Shown: positions 1-8,307 of the stretch, one piece after another | Layout: each line of letters opens with the position of its first letter | Position numbering within the stretch: position 1 is the stretch's first letter | NCBI GenBank assembly: GCA_002279065.1 | Contig: NCKB01000006.1 | Location: 1-64,000, forward strand | From: Lysobacterales bacterium 15-68-25 | Lineage (GTDB): Bacteria > Pseudomonadota > Gammaproteobacteria > Xanthomonadales > Rhodanobacteraceae | DNA length: 64,000 bases | Direction: 5' to 3' | Position numbers and translations under genes: made by a program | Notes under the pieces: generated by a model | The model's database searches: none | Seen by the model: the letters and a program-made list of their open reading frames with translations, nothing else | Told to the model about the DNA's origin: nothing

Positions 1-9
1 CAAAGATCA
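1..9 (-). promoter_or_regulatory. boxA-like antitermination sequence, cut by the window edge
   Basis: Read on the minus strand the last bases are TGATCTTTG, which resembles the start of the rrn boxA element (TGCTCTTTAACA). It lies about 60 bp downstream of a strong promoter, where the leader of a ribosomal RNA operon carries boxA. The rest of the motif and the 16S gene would lie outside the window. This is inferred from position and partial sequence. Confidence 0.4.
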
Positions 10-68
10 ATCACTTGCGATCCGTTTCTCGAATCGCCCCGAAGCATTTCGCCCCAGGTGAGCCGCTC

Positions 69-96
69 ATTCTACATCGATTTCCCTGTCCGTCAA
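69..96 (-). promoter_or_regulatory. probable rRNA operon promoter (proximal)
   Basis: On the minus strand there is a -35 TTGACG (96-91), a 16-bp spacer and a -10 TAGAAT (74-69), followed by a leader with no reading frame running to the window edge. The quality of the match, the tandem arrangement with a second promoter upstream and the boxA-like end suggest a stable-RNA promoter. A position just after tyrS is known for rrn operons of related Xanthomonadales. The rRNA itself is not in the window. Confidence 0.65.
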
Positions 97-170
97 CACC
101 TTCGTCACATTCGTTTTCGAAGTTGTCGCCGTCCGGTCGGAGATCGTTTCCGTGGAAGAGCGAGCCGCCT

Positions 171-198
171 ACTGTACAACATCTTTCCGATTTGGCAA
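171..198 (-). promoter_or_regulatory. probable rRNA operon promoter (distal)
   Basis: On the minus strand: -35 TTGCCA (198-193), 16-bp spacer, -10 TACAGT (176-171). It sits about 100 bp upstream of the proximal promoter. Tandem P1/P2 promoters are usual for rrn operons. The -35 directly adjoins a perfect inverted repeat at 199-227. Confidence 0.5.
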
Positions 199-227
199 CA
201 CGTCCGAAACAAGAAAGGTCGGACGTG
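199..227. repeat. perfect 9-bp inverted repeat upstream of the rrn-type promoter
   Basis: CACGTCCGA (199-207) and TCGGACGTG (219-227) are exact reverse complements with an 11-base loop. The repeat lies between the tyrS stop and the distal promoter. It has no T-tract on either side, so a regulatory palindrome is at least as likely as a tyrS terminator. Confidence 0.5.
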
Positions 228-346
228 TTTCCGTTCGGAGCGAAGTCGCCGCGGCGGGGGGCGCATAGTAGGCAGGCCCCTTGTCCTTGGCAAGCGCTTT
301 TTGGAAGGACCGCGACGAACCCGCGCCGCATAAGGCGGCACGATGG

Positions 347-1558
347 TCAGACCCGAGTGAGGCGGACCCGGGCGAAGTTGCGCTTGCCGACCTGCAGCAC
401 CGCCTCGAAGCCATCGACGAAGGTGCGCTGGGGATCCTCGACCACCTGGGCGTCGATCTTGACCGCGCGTTCCTTGAGCTTGCGGTTCGCCTCCGAGTTG
501 CTGGCCGTGAGGCCTGCCGCGGTCAGCAGTGCCGGAAGACGCACACCCTCGGCCGGCACCGCGATCTCGGTCAACGGCAACAGGGAGGTGTCCCCCTCGC
601 CGCGCACCACGGCATGCCACCCGGCGATGGCCTGCTCCGCCGCCGCCGCATCGTGGAAGCGTGTCGCCAGTTCGCGCGCCAACCGGAGCTTGGCGTCCCG
701 TGGATTCAGTGCACCGCTGGCGATCTCCGCCTTCATGCGCGTCATCTGTTCCAGAGAAACATCAAAACTCAGCAGCTCGAACCAGCGCCACATGAGCTCA
801 TCGCCGATCTTCATGGTCTTGGTGACGATGTCGATCGCCGGCTCATTGATGCCGATGTAGTTGCCCAACGATTTGGACATCTTGTTGACGCCGTCCAGGC
901 CCTCGAGCAGCGGCATGGTCAGCACGATCTGCGGCGGCTGGCCGTGATGCTCCTGCAGTGCCCGGCCCATCAGCAGATTGAACTTCTGATCGGTGCCGCC
1001 AAGCTCGACATCGCACTGCAGAGCCACCGAGTCATATCCCTGGACCAGCGGATACAGGAATTCGTGGATGGCGATCGGCTGCTGTCCTGCATAGCGCTTG
1101 GCGAAGTCATCGCGCTCGAGCATGCGTGCCACCGTGTGCTGCGCGGCCAGCTTGATCATGTCTGCCGCGGTCATCCGGCCGAACCATTCGGAGTTGAAAC
1201 GCACCTCGGTGCGCTCCTTGTCCAGTACCTTGAAGACCTGCGCGGCATAAGTCTCGGCATTGGCCAGCACGTCCTCGCGCGAGAGCGGCTTGCGGGTGAC
1301 GTTCTTGCCCGTGGGGTCACCGATCATTCCGGTGAAGTCGCCGATCAAGAAGATCACCTGATGCCCGAGGTCCTGGAACTGGCGCATCTTGTTGAGCAGC
1401 ACGGTGTGGCCCAGATGGAGGTCGGGCGCCGTCGGATCGAAGCCTGCCTTGATCCGCAGCGGGCGGCCCGCCTTGAGACGCTGCTCCAGCTCCTCGCGCT
1501 TGATGATCTCGTCCGCTCCGCGAGCGATGGTGGCCAGCGCCTGTTCCAACTCGTTCAT
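347..1558 (-). CDS. tyrS: tyrosyl-tRNA synthetase
   Basis: A 403-aa class I aminoacyl-tRNA synthetase that charges tRNA-Tyr in the cytoplasm. The HIGH signature appears as HLGH within [11 protein letters not shown] near residue 50, and the KMSKS loop is present as [10 protein letters not shown] near residue 230. The C-terminal part (about 335-403) is an S4-type RNA-binding domain, with [19 protein letters not shown]. Length and motifs fit the TyrRZ-type enzymes of proteobacteria. The ATG at 1558 is preceded by a GAGG ribosome binding site. It is divergent from the M23 peptidase gene, and the rrn-type promoters follow its stop codon. A small GC hairpin at 325-339 just past the stop lacks a clear T-run. 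Confidence 0.97.
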   Translation of the reverse strand: MNELEQALATIARGADEIIKREELEQRLKAGRPLRIKAGFDPTAPDLHLGHTVLLNKMRQFQDLGHQVIFLIGDFTGMIGDPTGKNVTRKPLSREDVLANAETYAAQVFKVLDKERTEVRFNSEWFGRMTAADMIKLAAQHTVARMLERDDFAKRYAGQQPIAIHEFLYPLVQGYDSVALQCDVELGGTDQKFNLLMGRALQEHHGQPPQIVLTMPLLEGLDGVNKMSKSLGNYIGINEPAIDIVTKTMKIGDELMWRWFELLSFDVSLEQMTRMKAEIASGALNPRDAKLRLARELATRFHDAAAAEQAIAGWHAVVRGEGDTSLLPLTEIAVPAEGVRLPALLTAAGLTASNSEANRKLKERAVKIDAQVVEDPQRTFVDGFEAVLQVGKRNFARVRLTRV

Positions 1559-1575
1559 GCAATCCTCGATTTAGT

Positions 1576-1597
1576 TGTCTAGACAGCCACTCGAGTG
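1576..1597. repeat. two adjacent perfect 10-bp palindromes upstream of tyrS
   Basis: TGTCTAGACA (1576-1585) and CACTCGAGTG (1588-1597) are both perfect palindromes separated by two bases, 18-39 bp upstream of the tyrS start in the divergent region shared with the M23 gene. They could be operators or lie in the tyrS leader. Function is unknown. Confidence 0.4.
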
Positions 1598-1669
1598 ACC
1601 GGCCTCACAAGGGCGAAGTTAATTGTGCGTTAACCCGCAACCTGACGCAAACCATTGATGGAAAAGGCG

Positions 1670-1698
1670 TTGACACCCTTTGCACATGGCCGTTACGG
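1670..1698 (+). promoter_or_regulatory. candidate sigma-70 promoter for the M23 peptidase gene
   Basis: A consensus -35 TTGACA (1670-1675) is followed after 17 bp by TTACGG (1693-1698), a weak -10. It is about 60 bp upstream of the preferred start at 1756. The -35 is exact, the -10 is poor, so this is tentative. Confidence 0.35.
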
Positions 1699-1755
1699 TA
1701 CCGGCCGGTCGCGGGTATTCGGGTGGGGTCACGCATTATGGGTGAGGGGTCGCAG

Positions 1756-3183
1756 ATGGCGCACGCAGTGCGCAAGCAGGCCATCCGCCGCAAGGCGCAG
1801 CGCAGGCACTCTCACTTCTACGAACGCTGTTCGCACTGGTCCTTCAACCGCAACAGCGAAGCCGAGCCGATCCACTGGCACCGCGAGCGCTGGGTGCTCG
1901 CCGCCACCGCGCTGCTGATTACCCTGCTGTCCGGTTTCCTGCTGCCTGCCTGGGCGTCGGCCATGCGTACGCCGCCGGCTGCCGAAGCGCACATGCTCCT
2001 GCCGCTGGCGCTGCCCAAGGCGTCGCCCGCCACCACGCAGGCACCGACCGTCGAGGACTGGCAGCGTGTACAGGTGGAACCGGGCCAGACGCTTTCGGAC
2101 ATCTTTGCCAACGAAGGCTTGAGCATGACCGATCTGCAGCGGGTGATGGATGCCGCCGGTGACGCCAGATCGGCGCTGCACAGCATCCGCCCGCACCAGG
2201 AGTTCGACTTCCTCCTCGGCAGCGACGGCAGCCTGAAGGGCCTGCGCTTCGACCGCGACTCGGCGACCCGCGCGATGATCCGCTTCGACGACGGCGCGGC
2301 CAAGCTGACCCTCGAGCCACGCGACATGGACACGCGCGAGCACGTCGCGCACGGGGTGATCGACAGTTCGCTGTATGCAGCGGGCGCGCGCGCCGGCATG
2401 AGCCCCGGCATGGTCGGCAAGCTGGCGGACCTGTTCAAGTACGACATCGACTTCGTGCAGGACCTGCGCGTGGGCGACAGCTTCACCGTGATCTACAACG
2501 ACATCTACCGGGACGGCAGCTACTACACCGAGGGCGACATCGTCGCCGCGGAGTTCGTCAATCAGGGCCACCGCTACACCGCGTACCGATTCAAGAAGGC
2601 GGACGGCAACTACGGTTGGTTCAGCGAGGACGGTCGCCCGATCCAGAAGTCGTTCCTGCGCATCCCGGTCGACTTCACCCGCATTTCCTCCACTTTCAGT
2701 GCAGCCCGCATGCACCCGATCCTCGGCCGCATGCGCGCACACAAGGGCGTGGACTATGCCGCCCCGACGGGCACGCCTATCCATGCCGCTGGCGACGGCG
2801 TGATCAAGTTCCGCGGCTGGATGAACGGCTACGGCAATTTCGTGATCATCCAGCACAACAAGTCCATCTCCACCGCCTACGGCCACATGTCGCGCTTTGC
2901 CGCCGGCGAGCGTGTCGGCGAGCACGTGCGGCAGGGACAGGTGATCGGCTACGTCGGCATGACTGGCCTGGCCACGGGCCCGCACCTGCACTACGAATTC
3001 CGCGTCAACGGCGTGCAGCGCAACCCGCAGACGGTGACCCTGCCCAAACCGGAACCGTTGCCGAAGACCGAACTCGCCAGGTTCGAGGCGCAGGTCGTGC
3101 GCCCGCAGCTGGCGCGCCTCAAGCAGGTGGACGAGAACATCAAGCTCGCGATGGCGAACAGCCGCCAGCACAGCGACGAATGA
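1756..3183 (+). CDS. M23 family murein endopeptidase (MepM/OapA-like)
   Basis: A 475-aa inner-membrane-anchored peptidoglycan hydrolase, by family cutting peptide cross-links in the periplasm. A basic cytoplasmic N-terminus is followed by a membrane anchor (WVLAATALLITLLSGF, about residues 44-64), then an OapA/LysM-like segment (VQVEPGQTLSDIF), and a C-terminal LytM domain with zinc-ligand motifs AHKGVDYA, AYGHMSRF and GPHLHYEF. The frame is open from GTG 1723 and has ATG at 1738 and 1756; 1756 is preferred because GAGGGG lies eight bases before it. anmK follows eight bases after the stop, so a murein turnover and recycling unit is likely. Confidence 0.9.
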   Translation: MAHAVRKQAIRRKAQRRHSHFYERCSHWSFNRNSEAEPIHWHRERWVLAATALLITLLSGFLLPAWASAMRTPPAAEAHMLLPLALPKASPATTQAPTVEDWQRVQVEPGQTLSDIFANEGLSMTDLQRVMDAAGDARSALHSIRPHQEFDFLLGSDGSLKGLRFDRDSATRAMIRFDDGAAKLTLEPRDMDTREHVAHGVIDSSLYAAGARAGMSPGMVGKLADLFKYDIDFVQDLRVGDSFTVIYNDIYRDGSYYTEGDIVAAEFVNQGHRYTAYRFKKADGNYGWFSEDGRPIQKSFLRIPVDFTRISSTFSAARMHPILGRMRAHKGVDYAAPTGTPIHAAGDGVIKFRGWMNGYGNFVIIQHNKSISTAYGHMSRFAAGERVGEHVRQGQVIGYVGMTGLATGPHLHYEFRVNGVQRNPQTVTLPKPEPLPKTELARFEAQVVRPQLARLKQVDENIKLAMANSRQHSDE

Positions 3184-3190
3184 CCCCTGC

Positions 3191-4309
3191 GTGGAACCTG
3201 CCAGCTCGCTTTACCTCGGCCTGATTTCCGGCACCAGCGCCGATGGCATAGACGCGGCACTGGTGAGCTTCGACGGGGACACGCCGCGCCTCCTGCATGG
3301 CCTCACCCATCCATGGCCCGAGGATCTGCGCCAGCAGATCCTCGGCGTCGCACAGGGCGAGGCCGTGATCGACCTCGATGCGCTGGGCCATCTGGATGTC
3401 GCCATGGGGCACGGCTTTGCCGAGGCGGCGTTGCGCGTGCTCGGCAAGGCGGGTATCGACGCGGAGCTGGTGCGGGCGATCGGCTCGCACGGCCAGACGC
3501 TGCGGCACCGTCCGGCCGGAAGGTTCCCTTTCACCCTGCAGCTCGGCGACCCCAGCGTGATCGCCGAGCGCTGCGGTGTCGATGTCGTCGCCGACTTCCG
3601 CCGTGCCGACGTGGCAGCGGGTGGTCAGGGCGCCCCGCTGCTGCCGGCCATGCACGCGATGCTGCTCGGCCAGTCGGGGGAAGCACGGGTCGTGCTCAAT
3701 CTCGGCGGCATCGCCAACATCACCTGCCTCGGCCTGGATGGCGGCGTGCTCGGCTTCGACACCGGTCCCGCCAACGGACTGATGGATGCCTGGTGCGCGA
3801 GGCATCGTGGCGAACCATTCGACCGCGACGGCCGCTTCGCCTCCGAAGGACGGATGGACGATGCGCTGCTGCGCTCCCTGCTCGACGATCCCTATTTCCA
3901 GCTGGCCCCGCCCAAGAGCACGGGCCGCGAGCATTTCCATCTGGCATGGCTCGAGCGGCATCTGGCAGGGCGCTCGCTCGCTCCCGCCGACGTGCAGGCC
4001 ACGTTGCTGGAGCTGTCGGCCCGCAGCGTGGCCGATTCGATCGCCCGGCATGCCGCCGGTACCCGGCGGGTGCTGGTCTGCGGGGGTGGCGTGCACAACC
4101 GTGCGCTGATGGAGCGGCTCGCCGCGCGGCTGGCGCCGGTCGAGCTGCAGAGCACCGCAGTGTTCGGCGTCGATCCGGACTACCTGGAGGCAATGGCGTT
4201 CGCCTGGCTGGCACGACAACGGCTGCTGGGCCTGCCCGGCAACCTGCCGGCCGTCACCGGCGCCCGCGGACCACGGGTGCTCGGTGCCGTCTATTCCGCA
4301 TCCCGCTGA
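3191..4309 (+). CDS. anmK: anhydro-N-acetylmuramic acid kinase
   Basis: A 372-aa sugar kinase that converts 1,6-anhydro-MurNAc, released from murein by lytic transglycosylases, to MurNAc-6-phosphate for recycling. The N-terminal phosphate-binding motif LISGTSADGID, the GSHGQTLRHRP motif near residue 100 and FDTGPANGLMDAW are characteristic. The start is a GTG eight bases after the peptidase stop; the overlapping ATG at 3180 is in another frame that closes quickly. Its 3' end overlaps the convergent RHH gene by 19 bp. The muropeptide permease ampG is nearby on the other strand, which supports the recycling role. Confidence 0.95.
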   Translation: MEPASSLYLGLISGTSADGIDAALVSFDGDTPRLLHGLTHPWPEDLRQQILGVAQGEAVIDLDALGHLDVAMGHGFAEAALRVLGKAGIDAELVRAIGSHGQTLRHRPAGRFPFTLQLGDPSVIAERCGVDVVADFRRADVAAGGQGAPLLPAMHAMLLGQSGEARVVLNLGGIANITCLGLDGGVLGFDTGPANGLMDAWCARHRGEPFDRDGRFASEGRMDDALLRSLLDDPYFQLAPPKSTGREHFHLAWLERHLAGRSLAPADVQATLLELSARSVADSIARHAAGTRRVLVCGGGVHNRALMERLAARLAPVELQSTAVFGVDPDYLEAMAFAWLARQRLLGLPGNLPAVTGARGPRVLGAVYSASR

Positions 4310-4620
4310 GGTGGTCCGACCTCTTCGTCACCGAAGGGGGAAGCCGCGATCCCGACCAGCTGGCCGGCGGGTGCCACCGACAATGCCTGGACCGCCTCAT
4401 GGAAGGCTGCGCGCTCTGCCGCGTCCCAGTGACCACTGAGCACCACGGCATCGGCATCGATCAGGTTCTCGGAAAACGCCACTCCGCCATCGTTCATGCC
4501 CAGGCCGTGCCGCAGGGCATGCAACACCACGTCGTTGATCGACCAACGACGCGCCTTGGCCAGCGCCTTGATGCGCTCGGCCATCAGATTGTCGATATGG
4601 CGTACGACGAGATCCGGCAT
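4291..4620 (-). CDS. small protein with an Arc/FitA-like ribbon-helix-helix N-terminus
   Basis: A 109-aa protein beginning MPDLVVRHIDNLMAERIKAL, which reads as a short strand plus two helices (through about residue 45) like the RHH DNA-binding fold of FitA-type antitoxins. The remainder is acidic and of unknown role. No PIN-domain toxin lies next to it; the upstream minus-strand gene is ampG. ATG 4620 is chosen over GTG 4629 because GGAG sits eight bases before it. It could be an orphan antitoxin or a small transcription regulator. The family assignment rests on pattern only. Confidence 0.6.
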   Translation of the reverse strand: MPDLVVRHIDNLMAERIKALAKARRWSINDVVLHALRHGLGMNDGGVAFSENLIDADAVVLSGHWDAAERAAFHEAVQALSVAPAGQLVGIAASPFGDEEVGPPQRDAE

Positions 4621-4712
4621 GGGCGCCACTCCGAGTCACGCATGCCCCCTGTGGCCCGGATGGTCGCACAAACTCCACGGCGGCAACCATGCACCAGGTC
4701 GTGTCGCGAGAC

Positions 4713-6011
4713 TCAGCGCACGTCGTGACCGCGTGCCCGGAAGCGCTGGCGGATCGCGATGAACAGCAGCACCGCCGGCAGGATGCCGAGCACGGTGATC
4801 ACGAAGAAGCCGCCATAACCCACCGCCATCGCGATTTCGCCGGCAAAGAACCCCAATACCTTGCCCGGCAGGTTGACCAGCGAGCTGAGCAAGGCGTACT
4901 GGGTCGCGGTGTGCTCGCGGTTCACCAGCGAGGACAGGAACGCCACCGTGGGCGGCCCCAGCATGCCCAGGGTGAGGTTCTCGCCGGAAATCACCAGGGT
5001 GAGCATCCACAGGCTGCCGTGGTGCTGCATCAGCAGGAGGTAGAGCAGGTTGCTGGTGCCGCACAGCACGATCATCACCGCCAGCGAGCGCCAGGCGCCC
5101 CAGCGCGCGACCATGGCGCCACCGATGAACACGCCGACGATGCCGATCCAGATGCCGTAGATCTTGGTGATCGCGCCGATCTGCGTCTTGGTGAAGCCCA
5201 TGTCGCGGTAGAACGGACCCATCACGCCGCCGATGGTGGCCTGCTCGGGCATCTTGAACAGCAGGATGAAGGCCAGCGTCAGCAGCGCGAGCACGACGCC
5301 GTAGCGCCGGAAGAAATCGACGAACGGATCGACCACGCCCAGCTGCATCGCATCCCGCCATCGCGGCGGCGTGCGGCGCAACACCTCGGGCTCCCGTGCG
5401 AGCAGCGTCATGCCGATCGGTGGCAGCATGCACGCGGCCATCCCCGTGTAGACCACCGGCCAGTGCACGTGGTCGGCAGCGATCAGGGCCAGCGCGCCGG
5501 CGGTGAGCAGGCCGATGCGGTAACCCAGCGAATAAGTGGCGACCAGCGCACCCTGCGCCTCGATCGGGGCGATCTCGATGCGGTAGGCATCGATCGCGAT
5601 GTCCTGGGTGGCGCCGAAGAACGCCACCAGCAGCGTCGCAGCGATGAAGGGGGGCAGCCGGGCCGGAGTGAGCGACGCCATCGCCAGCAGGCCGACCAGC
5701 ACCGCCAGTTGCGCGAACAGCAGCCAGCCGCGCCGCTGGCCGAGCCGCCGGAAGCCGGGCAGCCGCCAGTGGTCGAGCAGCGGCGCCCACAGGAACTTCA
5801 GCGCATAGGTCATGCCGGCGCTGGCGATCATGGTGATCTCCGACAGCACCACGCCGTGCTCTTTCAGCCAGTACGCCAGGGTGCCGGCGACCAGCAGGAA
5901 CGGCAGGCCGGAGGAAAACCCGAACACCGCCATCGTGCCGGCGGCCGGCTGGGTGAACGCCTGCCAGATCGAGGGCCGGGGGGCCGCGGCGGCCACCGGT
6001 TCAGTCGGCAT
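4713..6011 (-). CDS. ampG: AmpG-like muropeptide permease (MFS)
   Basis: A 432-aa polytopic inner-membrane transporter of the major facilitator superfamily. The start region (FGFSSGLPFLLVAGTLAYWL, GMTYALKFLWAPLLDHW, RLGQRRGWL) is typical of AmpG, which imports GlcNAc-anhydroMurNAc (peptides) from the periplasm for murein recycling. About twelve hydrophobic segments are visible. Its start overlaps the end of xthA by 11 bp, so the two are probably co-transcribed. Proximity to anmK and an M23 endopeptidase fits a recycling context. Confidence 0.88.
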   Translation of the reverse strand: MPTEPVAAAAPRPSIWQAFTQPAAGTMAVFGFSSGLPFLLVAGTLAYWLKEHGVVLSEITMIASAGMTYALKFLWAPLLDHWRLPGFRRLGQRRGWLLFAQLAVLVGLLAMASLTPARLPPFIAATLLVAFFGATQDIAIDAYRIEIAPIEAQGALVATYSLGYRIGLLTAGALALIAADHVHWPVVYTGMAACMLPPIGMTLLAREPEVLRRTPPRWRDAMQLGVVDPFVDFFRRYGVVLALLTLAFILLFKMPEQATIGGVMGPFYRDMGFTKTQIGAITKIYGIWIGIVGVFIGGAMVARWGAWRSLAVMIVLCGTSNLLYLLLMQHHGSLWMLTLVISGENLTLGMLGPPTVAFLSSLVNREHTATQYALLSSLVNLPGKVLGFFAGEIAMAVGYGGFFVITVLGILPAVLLFIAIRQRFRARGHDVR

Positions 6012-6768
6012 AGTCGACGGTGTAGGGCGCGTGGTCGGAGAAGCGCTGGTCGCGGTAGATCGAGCAGTCGCGCAGGCGGGCGCGCAGCGCAGGCGAGACG
6101 ATCTGGTAGTCGATGCGCCAGCCCACGTCGTTTTCGCGGGCGCGCCCGCGGTTGGACCACCAGGTGTAGTCCTCGCCTTCCGGCCTGAGCGAACGGTAGC
6201 TGTCCACCCAGCCGCGCTCGACCAGGCCGTTGAGCCAGGCGCGCTCCTCCGGCAGGCAGCCGGAGTTCTTCTGGTTGGACTTCCAGTTCTTGATGTCCTT
6301 CTCGCTGCGCACGATGTTCCAGTCGCCGCAGATCACATATTGCCGATCGCTCTTCAGCCAGCCGTCGAAGATCGGCGCGATCCAGTCCATCGCGCGGAAC
6401 TTGAATTGCTGGCGCTCCTCGCCGGACGAACCGGAGGGGAAATACAGCGACACCACCGACAACTTGCCGAAGCGCGCCTCGATGTAGCGCCCTTCGTTGT
6501 CGAACTCGTCCCAGCCCAGCTCGGTGAGCACGGCGTCCGGCTCGCGCCTGGCGTAGATCGCCACGCCGCTGTAGCCCTTCTTGCTGGTGGCATCGCGGTA
6601 GAAGCAGTGATGGCCATCGGGACGGAACATCGGGTCGGCGAGCTGGTCCTCCTGCGCCTTGGTCTCCTGCAGGCAGACCACGTCGGCATCCTGCGCGCGC
6701 AGCCAGGGGAAAACGCCCTTGGTCGCCGCCGAACGGATGCCGTTGGCGTTGAGGGTGATGATGCGCAT
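6001..6768 (-). CDS. xthA: exodeoxyribonuclease III
   Basis: A 255-aa endonuclease/exonuclease/phosphatase-fold enzyme for base excision repair (AP endonuclease and 3' repair). Conserved pieces are the N-terminus [14 protein letters not shown] (Asn for metal binding), [11 protein letters not shown] (catalytic Glu), ICGDWNIV and the C-terminal [11 protein letters not shown] (catalytic Asp-His). ATG 6768 is chosen because homologues begin exactly at MRIITLN; the open frame extends upstream without family similarity. It is divergent from pyrE and overlaps ampG by 11 bp. Confidence 0.95.
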   Translation of the reverse strand: MRIITLNANGIRSAATKGVFPWLRAQDADVVCLQETKAQEDQLADPMFRPDGHHCFYRDATSKKGYSGVAIYARREPDAVLTELGWDEFDNEGRYIEARFGKLSVVSLYFPSGSSGEERQQFKFRAMDWIAPIFDGWLKSDRQYVICGDWNIVRSEKDIKNWKSNQKNSGCLPEERAWLNGLVERGWVDSYRSLRPEGEDYTWWSNRGRARENDVGWRIDYQIVSPALRARLRDCSIYRDQRFSDHAPYTVDYAD

Positions 6769-6913
6769 GCGTGCTCCTGCGGTCGGCGCCAGACAGGTCG
6801 GCATCATAGCAACCGCGCTCCGGTCGATCCGGGCCGTCCGCCGGGCGTTACCATGGCGCGTCCCGCCGCCATGCCCGCGGCGGCGTTCCATCCGATTGCG
6901 ACCGGGAAAGCAC

Positions 6914-7561
6914 GTGCACGATTACCAGCGCCAGTTCATCGACCTGACCCTCGAACGCGAAGTCCTGCGCTTCGGCGAGTTCACCCTCAAGTCCGGGCGG
7001 ATCAGCCCGTACTTCTTCAACATGGGGCGGATCGACTCCGGGGCCGCGCTTGCGCAACTCGGCCGCGCGTACGCCGCCACCATCCAGGCCTCCGGCCTGG
7101 CCGTGGACATGCTGTTCGGCCCCGCCTACAAAGGCATCGCCCTGGCCGCCGCCACCGCCATCGCGCTGGCCGAGCAGCACGACCGCGACCTGCCGTGGGC
7201 GTACAACCGCAAGGAAGCGAAGGACCACGGCGAGGGTGGCACGCTGGTCGGCGCGCCGCTGAGGGGTCGCGTGCTGATCGTCGACGACGTGATGACCGCC
7301 GGCACCGCCGTGCGCGAGTCGCTGGCGCTGATCCGCGCTGCCGGCGCGGAGCCGGCTGGCGTGCTGATCGCGCTGGACCGGCAGGAAAGGGGCCAGGGCG
7401 AACTGTCGGCGGCGCAGGAGGTGACGGCGGAATTCGGCATCCCGGTGATCGCGATCACCCGGCTGGACGACGTGCTGGCCTATGCCGGCGAACGGCCTGC
7501 CCTTGCCGCCGAACATGCCCGGCTGCTCGCGTACCGTGCGCGCTACGGCGTGACCGGCTAG
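6914..7561 (+). CDS. pyrE: orotate phosphoribosyltransferase
   Basis: A 215-aa enzyme that adds the PRPP ribose-phosphate to orotate in pyrimidine synthesis. The PRPP-binding loop [16 protein letters not shown] (near residue 120) and the catalytic-loop stretch [14 protein letters not shown] are intact. The start is GTG 6914 ([13 protein letters not shown]), matching the usual family N-terminus; upstream in-frame codons would add an unrelated extension that overlaps xthA. Confidence 0.96.
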   Translation: MHDYQRQFIDLTLEREVLRFGEFTLKSGRISPYFFNMGRIDSGAALAQLGRAYAATIQASGLAVDMLFGPAYKGIALAAATAIALAEQHDRDLPWAYNRKEAKDHGEGGTLVGAPLRGRVLIVDDVMTAGTAVRESLALIRAAGAEPAGVLIALDRQERGQGELSAAQEVTAEFGIPVIAITRLDDVLAYAGERPALAAEHARLLAYRARYGVTG

Positions 7562-7634
7562 GCGAAAACGCCACCGCCGGCCCATCGCCCGGACCGGCCC
7601 GATCGCTATACTCCTCGCGATACGGAGGGGTTAC

Positions 7635-8288
7635 ATGCGCAAGTTCCTGATCGTCCCCGCCGTGCTGGCGCTCGCCGCCAGCACCGGCGCCATCGCACAA
7701 CAGCAGCAAGGCAGTGCCGTGCAGTACCGCTGGCATGACGCGCACGGGCTGCTGCATTACAGCGACAGCCTGTCGGCCGACGCCATGGCCAACGGCTACG
7801 ACATCGTCAACAGCCGCGGCATCGTCGTGCGCCATGTGGACCGCCAGCTCACGCCGGAAGAGCGGATCGCCGCCGAGAAGCAGGCCGAGATCGACGCCGC
7901 CAAGAAGCGCGCCGAGGACGAGCAGCGCCGGAACGATCAGCAGATGCTGGCCGCCTACCCGAACGAGTCGGACCTGGTCAGCATGCAGAAGGACGAGCTT
8001 AGTTCGATCGACCAGCAGATCTCCACCACCCGCAAGAGCCTGGCGACGCAGGAGCAGGCGCTGGCCGACCTGCTCGCCCGCGCCGGCGAGCTGGAGCGTG
8101 CCAAGCAGCCGGTGCCGAAGTTCCTCGCCGATCGTGTGGCCAGCCAGCGCAACGTGGTCGGATCGCAGCGCGCCCTGCTCGAGCGCCTGCAGCAATCGTA
8201 TGCCAACACCGAACTGCGCCAGCAGGCCCAGCTGAGCCGGTACCGCGAGCTGAAAAAGCAGATCGCCAACGGCGGTGCCGGCTACTGA
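7635..8288 (+). CDS. secreted DUF4124 protein with a coiled coil
   Basis: A 217-aa exported protein. A signal peptide (FLIVPAVLALAASTGAIA, about residues 4-21) precedes a DUF4124-like domain with the pattern QYRWHDAHGLLHYSD (about 29-45). From about residue 75 onward it is rich in Ala/Glu/Lys/Gln with heptad-like spacing, which predicts a long coiled coil. DUF4124 proteins are common in Xanthomonadales, and their function is unknown. A TATACT -10-like hexamer lies at 7607-7612 and GGAGGGG directly before the ATG. Confidence 0.8.
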   Translation: MRKFLIVPAVLALAASTGAIAQQQQGSAVQYRWHDAHGLLHYSDSLSADAMANGYDIVNSRGIVVRHVDRQLTPEERIAAEKQAEIDAAKKRAEDEQRRNDQQMLAAYPNESDLVSMQKDELSSIDQQISTTRKSLATQEQALADLLARAGELERAKQPVPKFLADRVASQRNVVGSQRALLERLQQSYANTELRQQAQLSRYRELKKQIANGGAGY

Positions 8289-8307
8289 CCCGGTCGCAGG
8301 CCGCCGG

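Noticed and set aside
4689..6188. Long open frame antisense to ampG and xthA
   Set aside because: Low-complexity His/Gln/Arg-rich translation typical of the antisense of GC-rich genes; ampG and xthA on the other strand have clear family motifs.
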